Positions 26,757 through 34,775 of a stretch of DNA of 64,000 nucleotides are shown here, piece by piece. Below the pieces are notes generated by a model, which searched no databases, had not been told where the DNA came from, and saw only the letters and a program-made list of their open reading frames with translations. Location of the stretch: NCBI RefSeq assembly GCF_011927785.1, contig NZ_JAATJK010000001.1, positions 5,985,001 through 6,049,000 of the forward strand, read 5' to 3'. The stretch comes from Micromonospora profundi. Lineage in GTDB: Bacteria; Actinomycetota; Actinomycetes; Mycobacteriales; Micromonosporaceae. Numbering within the stretch: position 1 is the first letter of the stretch; every line of letters begins with the position of its first letter. A program made the position numbers and the translations under genes.

Positions 26757-26909
26757 AAATCGTCGACACGGCACCTGCTGCCAGGTTCCCCAGTGACCTC
26801 GGTGGCGGGTTGGTGGGAAGGGGCGGCGGTCCCGCGAGCGCGCTGATGCACCCGGCGACGTGACCGGGCTGCCGCTCCTTCCGAGCACCTTCACGTCGTA
26901 CCTCACCGA

Positions 26910-26915
26910 TAGGCT
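26910..26915 (+). promoter_or_regulatory. -10 element, probable leaderless start of moaC
   Basis: TAGGCT ends 6 bases before the GTG at 26922; no ribosome binding site is present. Confidence 0.55.
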
Positions 26916-26921
26916 CACGCC

Positions 26922-27413
26922 GTGACCGAACCCGCGCAGCTCAGCCACGTCGATCGCGCCGGCGCGGCCCGCATGGTCGACGTCTCCGCCAAACCGGTGA
27001 CCGGCCGGTTGGCCGTCGCGGCGGGCCGCCTGCGGACGACGCCCGAGGTCATCGACCTGCTGCACCGTGACGGGTTGCCCAAGGGCGACGCGCTGGCGGT
27101 CGGGCGGTTGGCCGGGATCATGGGCGCCAAGCGCACTCCGGAGCTGATCCCGCTCTGCCATCCGATCGCCCTGCACGGTGTCACCGTCGACCTGCGGCTG
27201 ACCGCCGACACGGTGGAGATCACCGCCACCGCCCGTACGGCGGACCGGACGGGCGTCGAGATGGAGGCGCTCACCGCGGTGGCCGTCGCTGGTCTCGCCC
27301 TTGTCGACATGGTCAAGGCTGTCGATCCGGCGGCCTCGGTGGAGGCGGTCCGGGTGCTGCGCAAGGAGGGCGGCAAGACCGGCGAGTGGGTCCGACCGGA
27401 GGACCGGCCGTGA
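26922..27413 (+). CDS. moaC: Cyclic pyranopterin monophosphate synthase MoaC
   Basis: Completes the first stage of molybdenum-cofactor synthesis by turning the MoaA product into cyclic pyranopterin monophosphate. The 163-residue protein shows LSHVDRAGAARMVDVS at the start, KGDALAVGRLAGIMGAKRTPELIPLCHP (catalytic Lys/His region) in the middle and GVEMEALTAVAVAGLALVDM. GTG start at 26922 without a Shine-Dalgarno but with a TAGGCT -10 box 6 bases ahead. Its TGA overlaps the mog GTG by 4 bases. Opens the moaC-mog-moeA-moaE cluster. Confidence 0.97.
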   Translation: MTEPAQLSHVDRAGAARMVDVSAKPVTGRLAVAAGRLRTTPEVIDLLHRDGLPKGDALAVGRLAGIMGAKRTPELIPLCHPIALHGVTVDLRLTADTVEITATARTADRTGVEMEALTAVAVAGLALVDMVKAVDPAASVEAVRVLRKEGGKTGEWVRPEDRP

Positions 27414-27880
27414 TCCGGGCCCGGGTGATCGTCGCGTCCAACCGGGCGGCGGCCGGCGTGTACGCCGACACCAGTGGCCCGCTGCTCGTCGCCGGCCTGC
27501 GCGAGTTGGGCTGTCAGGTCGACGACCCGGTGGTGGTGCCCGACGGTGAGCCGGTCGGCAGAGCTCTGGAGGATGCTCTCGACGACGGCGTCGACGTGGT
27601 GCTGACCAGCGGCGGCACCGGCGTCACCCCGTCGGATCGCACGCCGGACGTGACCCGCGGCCTGCTGGATTACGAGATCCCCGGCATCGCAGAGGCCATC
27701 CGCGCGCACAGCCGTGACCGCGTCCCCACCTCGGTGTTGTCCCGCGGGTTGGCGGGGGTGGCCGGCCGGATGCTGGTGGTCAACCTGCCGGGCTCGACAG
27801 GTGGCGCCCGCGACGGGCTGGCCGTGCTCGGGCCGATCCTCGGGCACACAGTCGACCAACTTCGCGGCGGCGACCATTGA
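27410..27880 (+). CDS. mog: Molybdopterin adenylyltransferase-type protein (MogA/MoaB)
   Basis: Expected to adenylate molybdopterin before metal insertion. The 156-residue protein has the MoCF-domain motif TSGGTGVTPSDRTPDVT (about 66-82) and VVNLPGSTGGARDGL near 120. The GTG at 27410 overlaps the moaC stop (GTGA), giving translational coupling; an in-frame ATG at 27386 is inside moaC and less likely. Sequence alone does not separate MogA from MoaB; the actinobacterial neighbour order favours the cofactor role either way. Confidence 0.94.
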   Translation: MIRARVIVASNRAAAGVYADTSGPLLVAGLRELGCQVDDPVVVPDGEPVGRALEDALDDGVDVVLTSGGTGVTPSDRTPDVTRGLLDYEIPGIAEAIRAHSRDRVPTSVLSRGLAGVAGRMLVVNLPGSTGGARDGLAVLGPILGHTVDQLRGGDH

Positions 27881-27929
27881 CCGGGCGGGCGGGGTGCGGG
27901 CACCGAGGGTGTGGTGCCGTCCGCCCCGC

Positions 27930-27935
27930 TAGGCT
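27930..27935 (+). promoter_or_regulatory. -10 element, probable leaderless start of moeA
   Basis: TAGGCT ends 6 bases before the GTG at 27942, the same box and spacing as at moaC. Confidence 0.55.
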
Positions 27936-27941
27936 CGACCG

Positions 27942-29198
27942 GTGAGCACGGAAACCGCACCAACCGCGGACCGGGTCGTCGCGCCCCCGCCGGCCGGGTG
28001 GGAGGAGGCGCGGTCCCGGGTGTACGCGGTCGGCCTGTCCGCAGCGCTCCCCGCCGTCGCCCGGCCACTTGTCGACACCGACGGTCTGACCCTGGCCGAG
28101 CCGTTGACCACCCGCACCGACCTGCCGGCCTTTCCCACCTCCAGCGTGGACGGCTGGGCCGTGCGGGGCGATGGGCCGTGGCGCGTCGTCGGCCGGGTGC
28201 TGGCCGGCAACACTCCCGCCCCGCTCGCTGACGACGGCACGACAGTCGAGATCGCGACCGGGGCCATGGTGCCCGAGGGCGCCACGGCCGTGCTGCGCGT
28301 CGAGGAGTCCACGGTCACGAATGGCCTGGTCAGCGGCACTCCCCGGCAGACACCGGAGTGGCGGCAGCCGGGCGAGGAGGCGTACGCCGATGAGGAACTT
28401 CTGCCGGTCGGCACGCCTGTCGACCCGGCGGTGATCGGCCTGGCCGCCTCCTGCGGACACGACACGCTGCGGGTCCGGCGGGCGCCGCGGGCCGCGCTGC
28501 TGGTCTTCGGCGACGAGTTGCTCACCGCGGGCCCGCCCTCGGCGGGTCGGGTGCGCGACGCCCTGGGGCCGGCGGTCCCGGCCTGGCTGCGACGGTACGG
28601 CTGCCAGGTCCGCCCATCCGACGTGGTGGGGCCCGTGGCCGACACGTTGCCCGCGCACGTGGCGGCGTTGCGATCGGCGCTGGCAAACGCCGACCTGGTC
28701 TGCACGACCGGCGGCACGATGCACGGCCCGGTCGACCACCTGCACCCGGCCCTGGAGGCGCTGGGCGCCGACTACGTGGTCAACACCGTGGCGGTCCGGC
28801 CGGGATTCCCGATGCTGCTGGCCCGGCTCGCCGGCCACGACGGTCGGGTCCGGTTCGTCGCCGGTCTGCCCGGCAACCCCCAGTCGGCGATCGTCGCGTT
28901 GGTGTCGCTCGTCGCCCCGCTGCTCGCCGGGCTCCAGGGCCGCTCGATGCCGGTGTTGCCGCAGGCCACATTGGCCGAGGCGGTGCCCGGCCGGGGCAAT
29001 CACACACATCTGGCGCTGGTCCGGTTGGACCGGGCCGCAGGCACCGCCCATCCGGTGCGGCACGTCGGTTCGGCGATGCTGCGCGGGCTTGCCGGCGCCG
29101 ACGGGTTCGCTGTCATCCGGCCCGACACCAGCGGCGAGCCGGGCGACCGGGTGCCGATCGTGCCGCTGCCGCTACTGCCTGGGGAGTGGGCGTCGTGA
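27942..29198 (+). CDS. moeA: Molybdopterin molybdenumtransferase MoeA
   Basis: Inserts molybdate into adenylated molybdopterin. The 418-residue protein shows MoeA domain order: FPTSSVDGWAVRGD (residues 64-77, active-site Asp loop), EIATGAMVPEGATAVLRVEE, the MoCF-like domain with LVCTTGGTMHGPVDH, and FVAGLPGNPQSAIVAL. TTGG replaces the usual TSGG. The C-terminal beta domain ends near PGEWAS. The segment between about 130 and 160 is longer and more polar than in E. coli MoeA. GTG start at 27942; its stop overlaps moaE by 4 bases. Confidence 0.95.
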   Translation: MSTETAPTADRVVAPPPAGWEEARSRVYAVGLSAALPAVARPLVDTDGLTLAEPLTTRTDLPAFPTSSVDGWAVRGDGPWRVVGRVLAGNTPAPLADDGTTVEIATGAMVPEGATAVLRVEESTVTNGLVSGTPRQTPEWRQPGEEAYADEELLPVGTPVDPAVIGLAASCGHDTLRVRRAPRAALLVFGDELLTAGPPSAGRVRDALGPAVPAWLRRYGCQVRPSDVVGPVADTLPAHVAALRSALANADLVCTTGGTMHGPVDHLHPALEALGADYVVNTVAVRPGFPMLLARLAGHDGRVRFVAGLPGNPQSAIVALVSLVAPLLAGLQGRSMPVLPQATLAEAVPGRGNHTHLALVRLDRAAGTAHPVRHVGSAMLRGLAGADGFAVIRPDTSGEPGDRVPIVPLPLLPGEWAS

Positions 29199-29623
29199 CC
29201 ACGCCGGTGATCACGTTCGGTGAGGTCACCGACCAGCCGCTCGACCTCGCCGCGCACGAGGTTGCGGTCGCCGACCGGCGGGCCGGGGCGGTCGTCTCCT
29301 TCCAGGGCGTGGTCCGCGATCACGACCACGGACGCCCGGTGGTGAGCCTGGAATACGAGGGGCACCCGAGCGCCGCCCAGGTGTTGCGCGACGTGGCCGC
29401 CGAGATCGCCGCCGATCCCGACGTGTACGCGGTGGCGGTCTCGCACCGGGTCGGCCCGCTGGCGATCGGTGACGTGGCGTTGGTCGCCGCGGTGAGCACC
29501 GCGCACCGCGCGGCCGCCTTCGCGGCCTGCGCCCGGCTCGTCGACGAGGCCAAGGCCCGGTTGCCGATCTGGAAGCGTCAGGTCTTCGCCGACGGCACCG
29601 AGGAATGGGTCAACTGCCCCTGA
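29195..29623 (+). CDS. moaE: Molybdopterin synthase catalytic subunit MoaE
   Basis: Adds two sulfurs to cyclic pyranopterin monophosphate using thiocarboxylated MoaD. The 142-residue protein shows VVSFQGVVRDHDHGRPVVSLEYEGHPSAA, HRVGPLAIGDVALVAAVS and the C-terminal signature KARLPIWKRQVFADGTEEWV with the catalytic Lys pair. GTG at 29195 overlaps the moeA TGA (GTGA). Its small partner MoaD is not here but at 41907-42161. It converges on the PimE-like gene with a 4-base gap and no terminator. Confidence 0.96.
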   Translation: MTTPVITFGEVTDQPLDLAAHEVAVADRRAGAVVSFQGVVRDHDHGRPVVSLEYEGHPSAAQVLRDVAAEIAADPDVYAVAVSHRVGPLAIGDVALVAAVSTAHRAAAFAACARLVDEAKARLPIWKRQVFADGTEEWVNCP

Positions 29624-29627
29624 CGGT

Positions 29628-31073
29628 TCAGCGGCGACCGTTGACGAGCGCGGCGCGGTTGAGGCGTTCCCCGTAGAACGCCGGCTCGGCGCCCGGCCGC
29701 CACGGCAGCGCGGCGACAAGCACGATCAGCGCGAGAGCCAACGAGTTCTCCATGAGCGCACCGAACAGGCCGTCCTGGTAGTGCGACTCCTCCGGCAGTT
29801 GGTGCTCGTACGGCCAGATCGGGGAGACCAGGAAGAGCAGGTACAGCCCGACCGCGGCGACGCCGTGCCGCAGCCCGGTCAGGGTGGGGTACCAGATCGG
29901 TGGGCGGAGGCTGTTGAGACCGGTCAGCCCGCCGAACGCCGGACCCTGGCTGCTGCGCTGCGCCACGCTCCGACTCGCCTCCCGGCGACGGACCGCCGCG
30001 TCGGCCAGCACGATGATCGCCGGGATCACCCAGACCAGGTGGTGCGTCCAGGAGATCGGGCTGATCACATTCGCGGTGAGGCCGACCAGAGTGAACGCGG
30101 TCAACTCGTCACCGTCGGCGCGGGAACTGGCCGCCCGTGACAGGCCGAGCGCCAGGATCAGCACCGAGAAGGCGAACCAGAGCAGCCCCGGAGTCTCGAT
30201 CGAGTCGTACAACCGGGCCAGCAGGCCGGCGAGCGACTGGTTGGGCGTCATGTCGGCCGCGCCGACCCGTTCGGTCTGCCACAACACGCTGCCGAAGTAC
30301 GCCCGCGACTCGTCGCCGACGATGCCGAAGCTCGCCACTGTGACGCCGATGGTGGTGCCGATCGCGGTGGCCGCCACCCGCCACTGACGGGTGATCAGCA
30401 GGTAGGCGATGAACAGCGCCGGAGTGAGCTTGACGGCGGTGGCCAGGCCGATGCCGGCACCGGCCCAGGCGCCGCTGTAGATGAAGCGCAGCAGGGGGCC
30501 GTCGGTCGCGTCGTAGTGGGTGCCCCGGCGTGAGCGCCACCGAAGCCCGATCAGGTCGGCCATGATCAGGGCGAACAGCAGGATGTTGACCTGGCCGTAG
30601 CCGAGGGTTTCCCGGCCCGGCTCGATGGCGACCGCGAGTGGCACCGCCACCGCCACTGTGAACCAGAGGGGCCAGCCCAGCCGGTCCACTATGGGTCGGA
30701 GCAGCCCGGCCAGGATCAGCGCCAACGCGGCGATGCTGGCGAGCGCGTTGACCATGCCGGCGCCGGCGATCGGAAGCTGCGCCATCGGCAGCATGACGAG
30801 CCCGGCGAACGGTGGGTAGGTGAAGCCGAGCGTGGTGCCGGGCGCGATGAACTCGTAGAGCTCGTGACCGCTCGCCCACCACACCACCGCGCCGTGGTAG
30901 ATCTTCATGTCGAAGAAGTTGTACGGTCGCCCGAACTCGCCGATGGCAAGCCATGCGGCATAGGCGACGGCGGCCACGATGGCACCCCGTACGACGTTCC
31001 TGCGATCGATCCCACGCATCACGCGTTGAACTGGGGCGAGGCGGTCCGCCCGTCTACCGACAATCGTCGGCAT
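29628..31073 (-). CDS. PimE-like GT87 alpha-mannosyltransferase
   Basis: A 481-residue integral membrane protein with about eleven hydrophobic helices. The first periplasmic loop has NFFDMKIYHGAVVWWASGHELYEF with an Asp at residue 55, matching the position of the catalytic Asp of mycobacterial PimE, which adds alpha-1,2-mannose to PIM from polyprenyl-phosphate mannose. FTYPPFAGLVMLPMAQL, GYGQVNILLFALIMADL, TAVKLTPALFIAYLL and ISWTHHLVWVIPA are GT87 landmarks. I chose the ATG at 31073; the frame is open to 31220 without homology. Likely acts with PI made from Ino1 inositol phosphate. Confidence 0.87.
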   Translation of the reverse strand: MPTIVGRRADRLAPVQRVMRGIDRRNVVRGAIVAAVAYAAWLAIGEFGRPYNFFDMKIYHGAVVWWASGHELYEFIAPGTTLGFTYPPFAGLVMLPMAQLPIAGAGMVNALASIAALALILAGLLRPIVDRLGWPLWFTVAVAVPLAVAIEPGRETLGYGQVNILLFALIMADLIGLRWRSRRGTHYDATDGPLLRFIYSGAWAGAGIGLATAVKLTPALFIAYLLITRQWRVAATAIGTTIGVTVASFGIVGDESRAYFGSVLWQTERVGAADMTPNQSLAGLLARLYDSIETPGLLWFAFSVLILALGLSRAASSRADGDELTAFTLVGLTANVISPISWTHHLVWVIPAIIVLADAAVRRREASRSVAQRSSQGPAFGGLTGLNSLRPPIWYPTLTGLRHGVAAVGLYLLFLVSPIWPYEHQLPEESHYQDGLFGALMENSLALALIVLVAALPWRPGAEPAFYGERLNRAALVNGRR

Positions 31074-31288
31074 GGCGTGGCCACCCCCGTACCAAGGTCG
31101 TCCTACCCGTCCAGGTCCTGCACGGAGCCTAGAACGGCGCCTCACGTCAGTGCCTCCCGCGTTATGCGACCGTGTCCGATCCCACACATGTTTTTGACAT
31201 TTCCACCGCGTTAACGCCAAGCGGGTGGTTCAGGTAATTCGCGGCCTTAGCGGGGGTGGGAGGCAGCGGAGAGGGAGATCGACGCAGG

Positions 31289-31837
31289 TCAGCCGGGCAG
31301 GCGTCGGGCGGTCGCGGCGGACCGGACGGCGATCCGGGCCTCCCGCTTGGCCGTACGGACGGCACGCTGCACGGAACGTCGAGAGTGACCGATGCGGTGG
31401 CCGGTGCGCCACCGTAGACCCGGCTTGCCCTCGGTGTCGGCCGCGGCGAGCAGTAGACCGCCGAGGAGACCGAGGTTCTTCAGGAAGTGAACCTTGTTCG
31501 TGTCACGCAAGGCTGGTTCGTCGTCCTGGTTCCAGAAAGGATGCCCGGCGACGGTCGTCGGCACGAGTGTGCCGGCGAGGACCAGCGCGGCGGGCCGGGT
31601 GAGTCGTCCGGTGGCGAGCATCAGCCCGGCGCCGAGCTGCACCGCCGCGTTGATGCGGATCAGTTGCTCGGTCTCGGTGGGGAAGTTGGGGTGCACCTTC
31701 TTCAGCAGCGGCGTCGCCCGCTCGGTCACCGGCGCGGCCTTCTGGGCGAGCCGTTCCGGGGCACGGAGGTTGCGGTATCCGCTGACGACGAAGATGCCGC
31801 TCAACATGGCACGGGAGAGGGAGCGTACGGGCGTCAT
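31289..31837 (-). CDS. DoxX family membrane protein
   Basis: A 182-residue small membrane protein. Four hydrophobic helices are visible (about 10-22 within AMLSGIFVVSGYRNLRAP, 62-80, 84-100, 120-135). The HPFWNQDD and TNKVHFLKNLGLLGGLLL motifs are typical of DoxX-like proteins, which associate with thiol stress responses in mycobacteria. The C-terminal 45 residues are very basic and probably cytoplasmic. Start at the ATG 31837. Divergent from the GNAT gene. Confidence 0.88.
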   Translation of the reverse strand: MTPVRSLSRAMLSGIFVVSGYRNLRAPERLAQKAAPVTERATPLLKKVHPNFPTETEQLIRINAAVQLGAGLMLATGRLTRPAALVLAGTLVPTTVAGHPFWNQDDEPALRDTNKVHFLKNLGLLGGLLLAAADTEGKPGLRWRTGHRIGHSRRSVQRAVRTAKREARIAVRSAATARRLPG

Positions 31838-31959
31838 GGATCAGTCATACCCCGTCGCGGCGTTCGTTACCCTGCCAACCGCCGGATCCGGATCGGTGGA
31901 CGTGCACGCCGCGCCACGCCGATTCGAGCGACAGTCGCTGATGGACCGGCCTCGACGGG

Positions 31960-31965
31960 TAACGT
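31960..31965 (+). promoter_or_regulatory. -10 element, probable leaderless start of GNAT gene
   Basis: TAACGT ends 7 bases before the GTG at 31973. Confidence 0.5.
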
Positions 31966-31972
31966 CGCGCGG

Positions 31973-32521
31973 GTGACGACGCTGCGCCTCCGACCCGAGG
32001 GTCCGGCCGACACCGGGTCGGTGCGTCGGGTGCTGGCAGGCGCGTTCGCCCGACCGGACGTGTCGACACCGCCGGAGGTCGTCCTGGTCGACGAGCTGCG
32101 GGGCACCGAGGCGTGGCTGCCGGAGCTCGCCATGGTCGTCGAGCACGGCGGTGAGGTCGTCGGGTACGCGCTGCTGACCCGCGTACGGGTGCGCCCCGAC
32201 CGGGGCGGCGACGCTCCCGCCCTGGCACTGGGGCCGGTGGGCGTCGCACCCCACCGCCAGCGGGTGGGGCATGGCACGGCGGTGGTGCAGGCCGCGCTGG
32301 ACGCGGCCACCGAGTTGGGTGAGCAGACGGTAGTGGTGCTCGGCGCCCCGGCCTTCTACCGGCGGTTCGGCTTCGGGCCGGCCGTCGACCTGGGCCTGAC
32401 AAGCCCGTGGTCCGGGCTCGGCGAACCGTGGCAGGCGTTGGTCCTGCCGCCGTCGACAAGCGGCGAGGCACCGCCGCCGCGAGGTGAGGTGCTCTTTCCC
32501 GCGCCCTGGTCCAAGGTCTGA
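31973..32521 (+). CDS. GNAT family N-acetyltransferase
   Basis: A 182-residue acetyl-CoA-dependent acyltransferase of the YhbS type. The core is ALALGPVGVAPHRQRVGHGTAVVQAALD (about residues 82-110), with the acetyl-CoA loop replaced by QRVGHGTA, followed by VVVLGAPAFYRRFGFGPA near 122-140. The substrate is unknown. The frame continues upstream to 31487, but homology starts at the GTG 31973, which has a TAACGT box 7 bases before it. Confidence 0.88.
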   Translation: MTTLRLRPEGPADTGSVRRVLAGAFARPDVSTPPEVVLVDELRGTEAWLPELAMVVEHGGEVVGYALLTRVRVRPDRGGDAPALALGPVGVAPHRQRVGHGTAVVQAALDAATELGEQTVVVLGAPAFYRRFGFGPAVDLGLTSPWSGLGEPWQALVLPPSTSGEAPPPRGEVLFPAPWSKV

Positions 32522-32543
32522 CGCCGCAGACGACCGTGCGCTG

Positions 32544-33785
32544 TCAGGCCGGCTGGGTACGCAGGTACCGGCCGAAGTGCGGGACGGTGAAGGCCACCGT
32601 GCCGCGCTCCCCGGAGTAGATAAGCCCCTTCTTGATCAGCGCGTCCCGGGCCGGTGAGAGGCTGGCCGGCTTGCGGCCGAGCGCTCGGGCGATCTCCGCT
32701 GTGGGCACCGCGGCGTCCATGTCGTCGCGCGTGACACCACTGGACTCGCCGTCCACGAGGGACAGCGTGGCCATCGCCCGCATGTACTCGCGTTCGGCCG
32801 GGGTGGCCCGCTCGAACCGGGAGCCGAAGAAGCCGACTGCCAGTTCGGCCTCCGCTTCCGGGGCGGCGACCCGCACGTCGGCGGCCGTGATCGGGGAGCG
32901 CGGCGCGTGATCCCAGGTCGCCTTCCCGTACGCCTGCACGAAGTAGGGGTATCCGCCGGACTTCTCGTAGAGCAGATCGAGCGCCTTCTGCTCGTACTCC
33001 ACTTCCTCACGCTCGGCCGGCGCGCAGAGCGCCTGGTCGGCGGCGATCCGGTCGAGGCGGTCGATGCGCTGGTAGCGGAAGAGCCGCTCGGAGTACGACT
33101 TCGCGGCGCTGAGTACGGCCGGCAGGTGCGGAAGGCCGGCGCCAACGACGATCAGTGGCGCGCCGATCTGGGACAGCTCATGGCAGGCGGCGCAGAGCGC
33201 CGACACGTCCTCCGGCCCGAGGTCCTGCATTTCGTCGATGAAGATGGCGATGCCGGTGCCCACGTCGCTGGCCACGGCGGCGGCGTCGCTGAGTAGCTCG
33301 ACCAGGTCGATCTCGATGTCGCCCGAGTCGGCGCGGCCGCTGGCGGCGGGAACGTCGATTCCGGGCTGCCACCGGTCGCGCAGCTTCGGGGACGCCCCAG
33401 CGCGCCCAGCCGGTGCGGACCGCTGGGCGAACGCCTTGAGGACGCCGAGGAAGGCGTCGATCCGGTCGGGCGCGCGGTGCCGGGGCGCGAGTTCGCGGAC
33501 CGCCATGTGCAGCGCGGCGGCGACGGGGCGGCGCAGTGACTGGTCCGGACGTGCCTCGATCTTGCCGCTGCCCCAGAGGTGGTTGATCGCCTGCGACCGC
33601 AGGGTGTTGAGCAGGACGGTCTTGCCGACTCCGCGAAGCCCCGTGAGCATCAGGCTGCGCTCGGGGCGGCCCCGGGCGATGCGCTCCAGCACGATGTCGA
33701 AGACGTCGAGCTCCCGCCCCCGTCCGGCTAGTTCGGGCGGGCGCTGACCTGCGCCCGGGGCGTAGGGGTTGCGGACCGGATCCAC
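32544..33785 (-). CDS. AAA ATPase with C-terminal winged helix
   Basis: A 413-residue STAND/AAA_16-type ATPase. Walker A is GLRGVGKT (residues 49-56), and Walker B is IAIFIDEMQDL with DE at 184-185. A sensor region LIVVGAGLPHLPAVL follows. The C-terminal part (about 335-410) resembles a winged helix: IARALGRKPASLSPARDALIKKGLI. The overall form recalls the orC1/Cdc6-like and archaeal-type ATPases found as single genes in actinobacteria; no partner gene is adjacent. GTG start at 33785, apparently leaderless. The function is unknown; a role in DNA-linked signalling is only a guess. Confidence 0.85.
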   Translation of the reverse strand: MDPVRNPYAPGAGQRPPELAGRGRELDVFDIVLERIARGRPERSLMLTGLRGVGKTVLLNTLRSQAINHLWGSGKIEARPDQSLRRPVAAALHMAVRELAPRHRAPDRIDAFLGVLKAFAQRSAPAGRAGASPKLRDRWQPGIDVPAASGRADSGDIEIDLVELLSDAAAVASDVGTGIAIFIDEMQDLGPEDVSALCAACHELSQIGAPLIVVGAGLPHLPAVLSAAKSYSERLFRYQRIDRLDRIAADQALCAPAEREEVEYEQKALDLLYEKSGGYPYFVQAYGKATWDHAPRSPITAADVRVAAPEAEAELAVGFFGSRFERATPAEREYMRAMATLSLVDGESSGVTRDDMDAAVPTAEIARALGRKPASLSPARDALIKKGLIYSGERGTVAFTVPHFGRYLRTQPA

Positions 33786-33793
33786 GCATCGCA

Positions 33794-33823
33794 GAGTATC
33801 GGCCCATCTAGCTGCCAGGCTAG
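33794..33823 (-). promoter_or_regulatory. Promoter of the AAA ATPase gene with inverted repeat
   Basis: On the minus strand GATACT (33794-33799) lies 8 bases before the GTG. Just upstream CTAGC-N6-GCTAG (33808-33823) is an inverted repeat placed between the expected -35 and -10, where a repressor would sit. Confidence 0.5.
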
Positions 33824-33885
33824 AAATGGATAGACGGAGCTACCGGCGTGTCGGCTGTCGCCAGCAAGTCGGGGCCGTCGACAAG

Positions 33886-33927
33886 AAACTAGGGCTGTCT
33901 AGCGTCCACGCTAGACAGCCCTAGTTT
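33886..33927. terminator. 20-bp perfect inverted repeat, bidirectional terminator-like
   Basis: Arms 33886-33905 (starting AAACTAGGGC) and 33908-33927 are perfectly complementary with only two bases between. Runs of A and T at the outer ends suit termination in either direction. It ends the LppU-like gene pair. Confidence 0.85.
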
Positions 33928-33937
33928 TGTCAATCGC

Positions 33938-34753
33938 CTAGCGCTTCTTCAGGCAGAGCACGTAGTCGAACAGGTCGACAGTGTTGTCGTGCACGTAGTT
34001 CGCAGTGGCCTGCGGCGCCAGCGTCTTGCACCGGTCCCCGTCGGTCGTCGCCGGAATCCGCAGCAGCACCTGGTAGGTGCCCGGCCCACACGGCACCTTG
34101 CGCAGATCCGCGTCGGCCTCGGTGCCGTCGTTGACCACGCAGTCACCCCTGGCGAACTCCTCCCTGTCCGGCGACGGCTCGGCTGGCGACGGCTCGGCCG
34201 GGCTCGGAGCGTCGCTGGGCAGCGCAGGCGGAACGACAGAAACGCTCGCCGACGGCATTGGCCTGGCCTCCTCACCTTCGTCGGTGACCTTCCAGACCGC
34301 CCAGCCGGCCAGACCCAGACAGGGGCAGAGCACGAGCAGCACCACAAGCGCCACGATCAGAGCGACCTTCCGGCCGGTCCTGTTCGTCGGCGGGGCCGGC
34401 GGCATCCCGTACCCACCAGGCGCCGACAGCCCCCACGGCGCGTCTCCCGGGCCCGGCCCGGCGGGCGGGAACGGACCCGCCTGGCCCGGAGGAGGGCCGG
34501 CCGGTGGGAACTGGCCCGGAGGCGGGAAGTGCCCCGGCGTCGGGCCGGCGGGCGGGAACGGGCCGGGCGGCGGCTGGCCGGCACCGGACGGAGGACCCGC
34601 GTCCGAGGTGGGCGCAGGGCCCCACGCGGCGGGCGGCGGCTCCGCACCGGGCGGGGGATCCCACCTGGGTACGGTCGGTGGCTCGCCGCCGGACGGCGGG
34701 CCCCACTGCTGTCGGGTCGGGTCCTCGTCGGGCGGTGGGCCGTAGGTCGTCAT
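33938..34753 (-). CDS. LppU/SCO3897-like secreted-domain protein (copy 1)
   Basis: A 271-residue type II membrane protein. Residues 1-125 are Pro/Gly-rich and disordered, a transmembrane helix spans about 130-152, and an Ala/Ser/Pro linker leads to an outside domain of about 85 residues. That domain has Cys in GDCVVND, RKVPCGPGTY, RCKTLA and the terminal YVLCLKKR, which can form two disulfides. It is a paralogue of the next gene, 22 bases upstream, with the same domain order. The ATG at 34753 has GGGGG upstream; the frame opens further to 34903 but lacks homology. Function unknown. Confidence 0.85.
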   Translation of the reverse strand: MTTYGPPPDEDPTRQQWGPPSGGEPPTVPRWDPPPGAEPPPAAWGPAPTSDAGPPSGAGQPPPGPFPPAGPTPGHFPPPGQFPPAGPPPGQAGPFPPAGPGPGDAPWGLSAPGGYGMPPAPPTNRTGRKVALIVALVVLLVLCPCLGLAGWAVWKVTDEGEEARPMPSASVSVVPPALPSDAPSPAEPSPAEPSPDREEFARGDCVVNDGTEADADLRKVPCGPGTYQVLLRIPATTDGDRCKTLAPQATANYVHDNTVDLFDYVLCLKKR

Positions 34754-34775
34754 GTCATCCCCCGGAATGGTGGGT

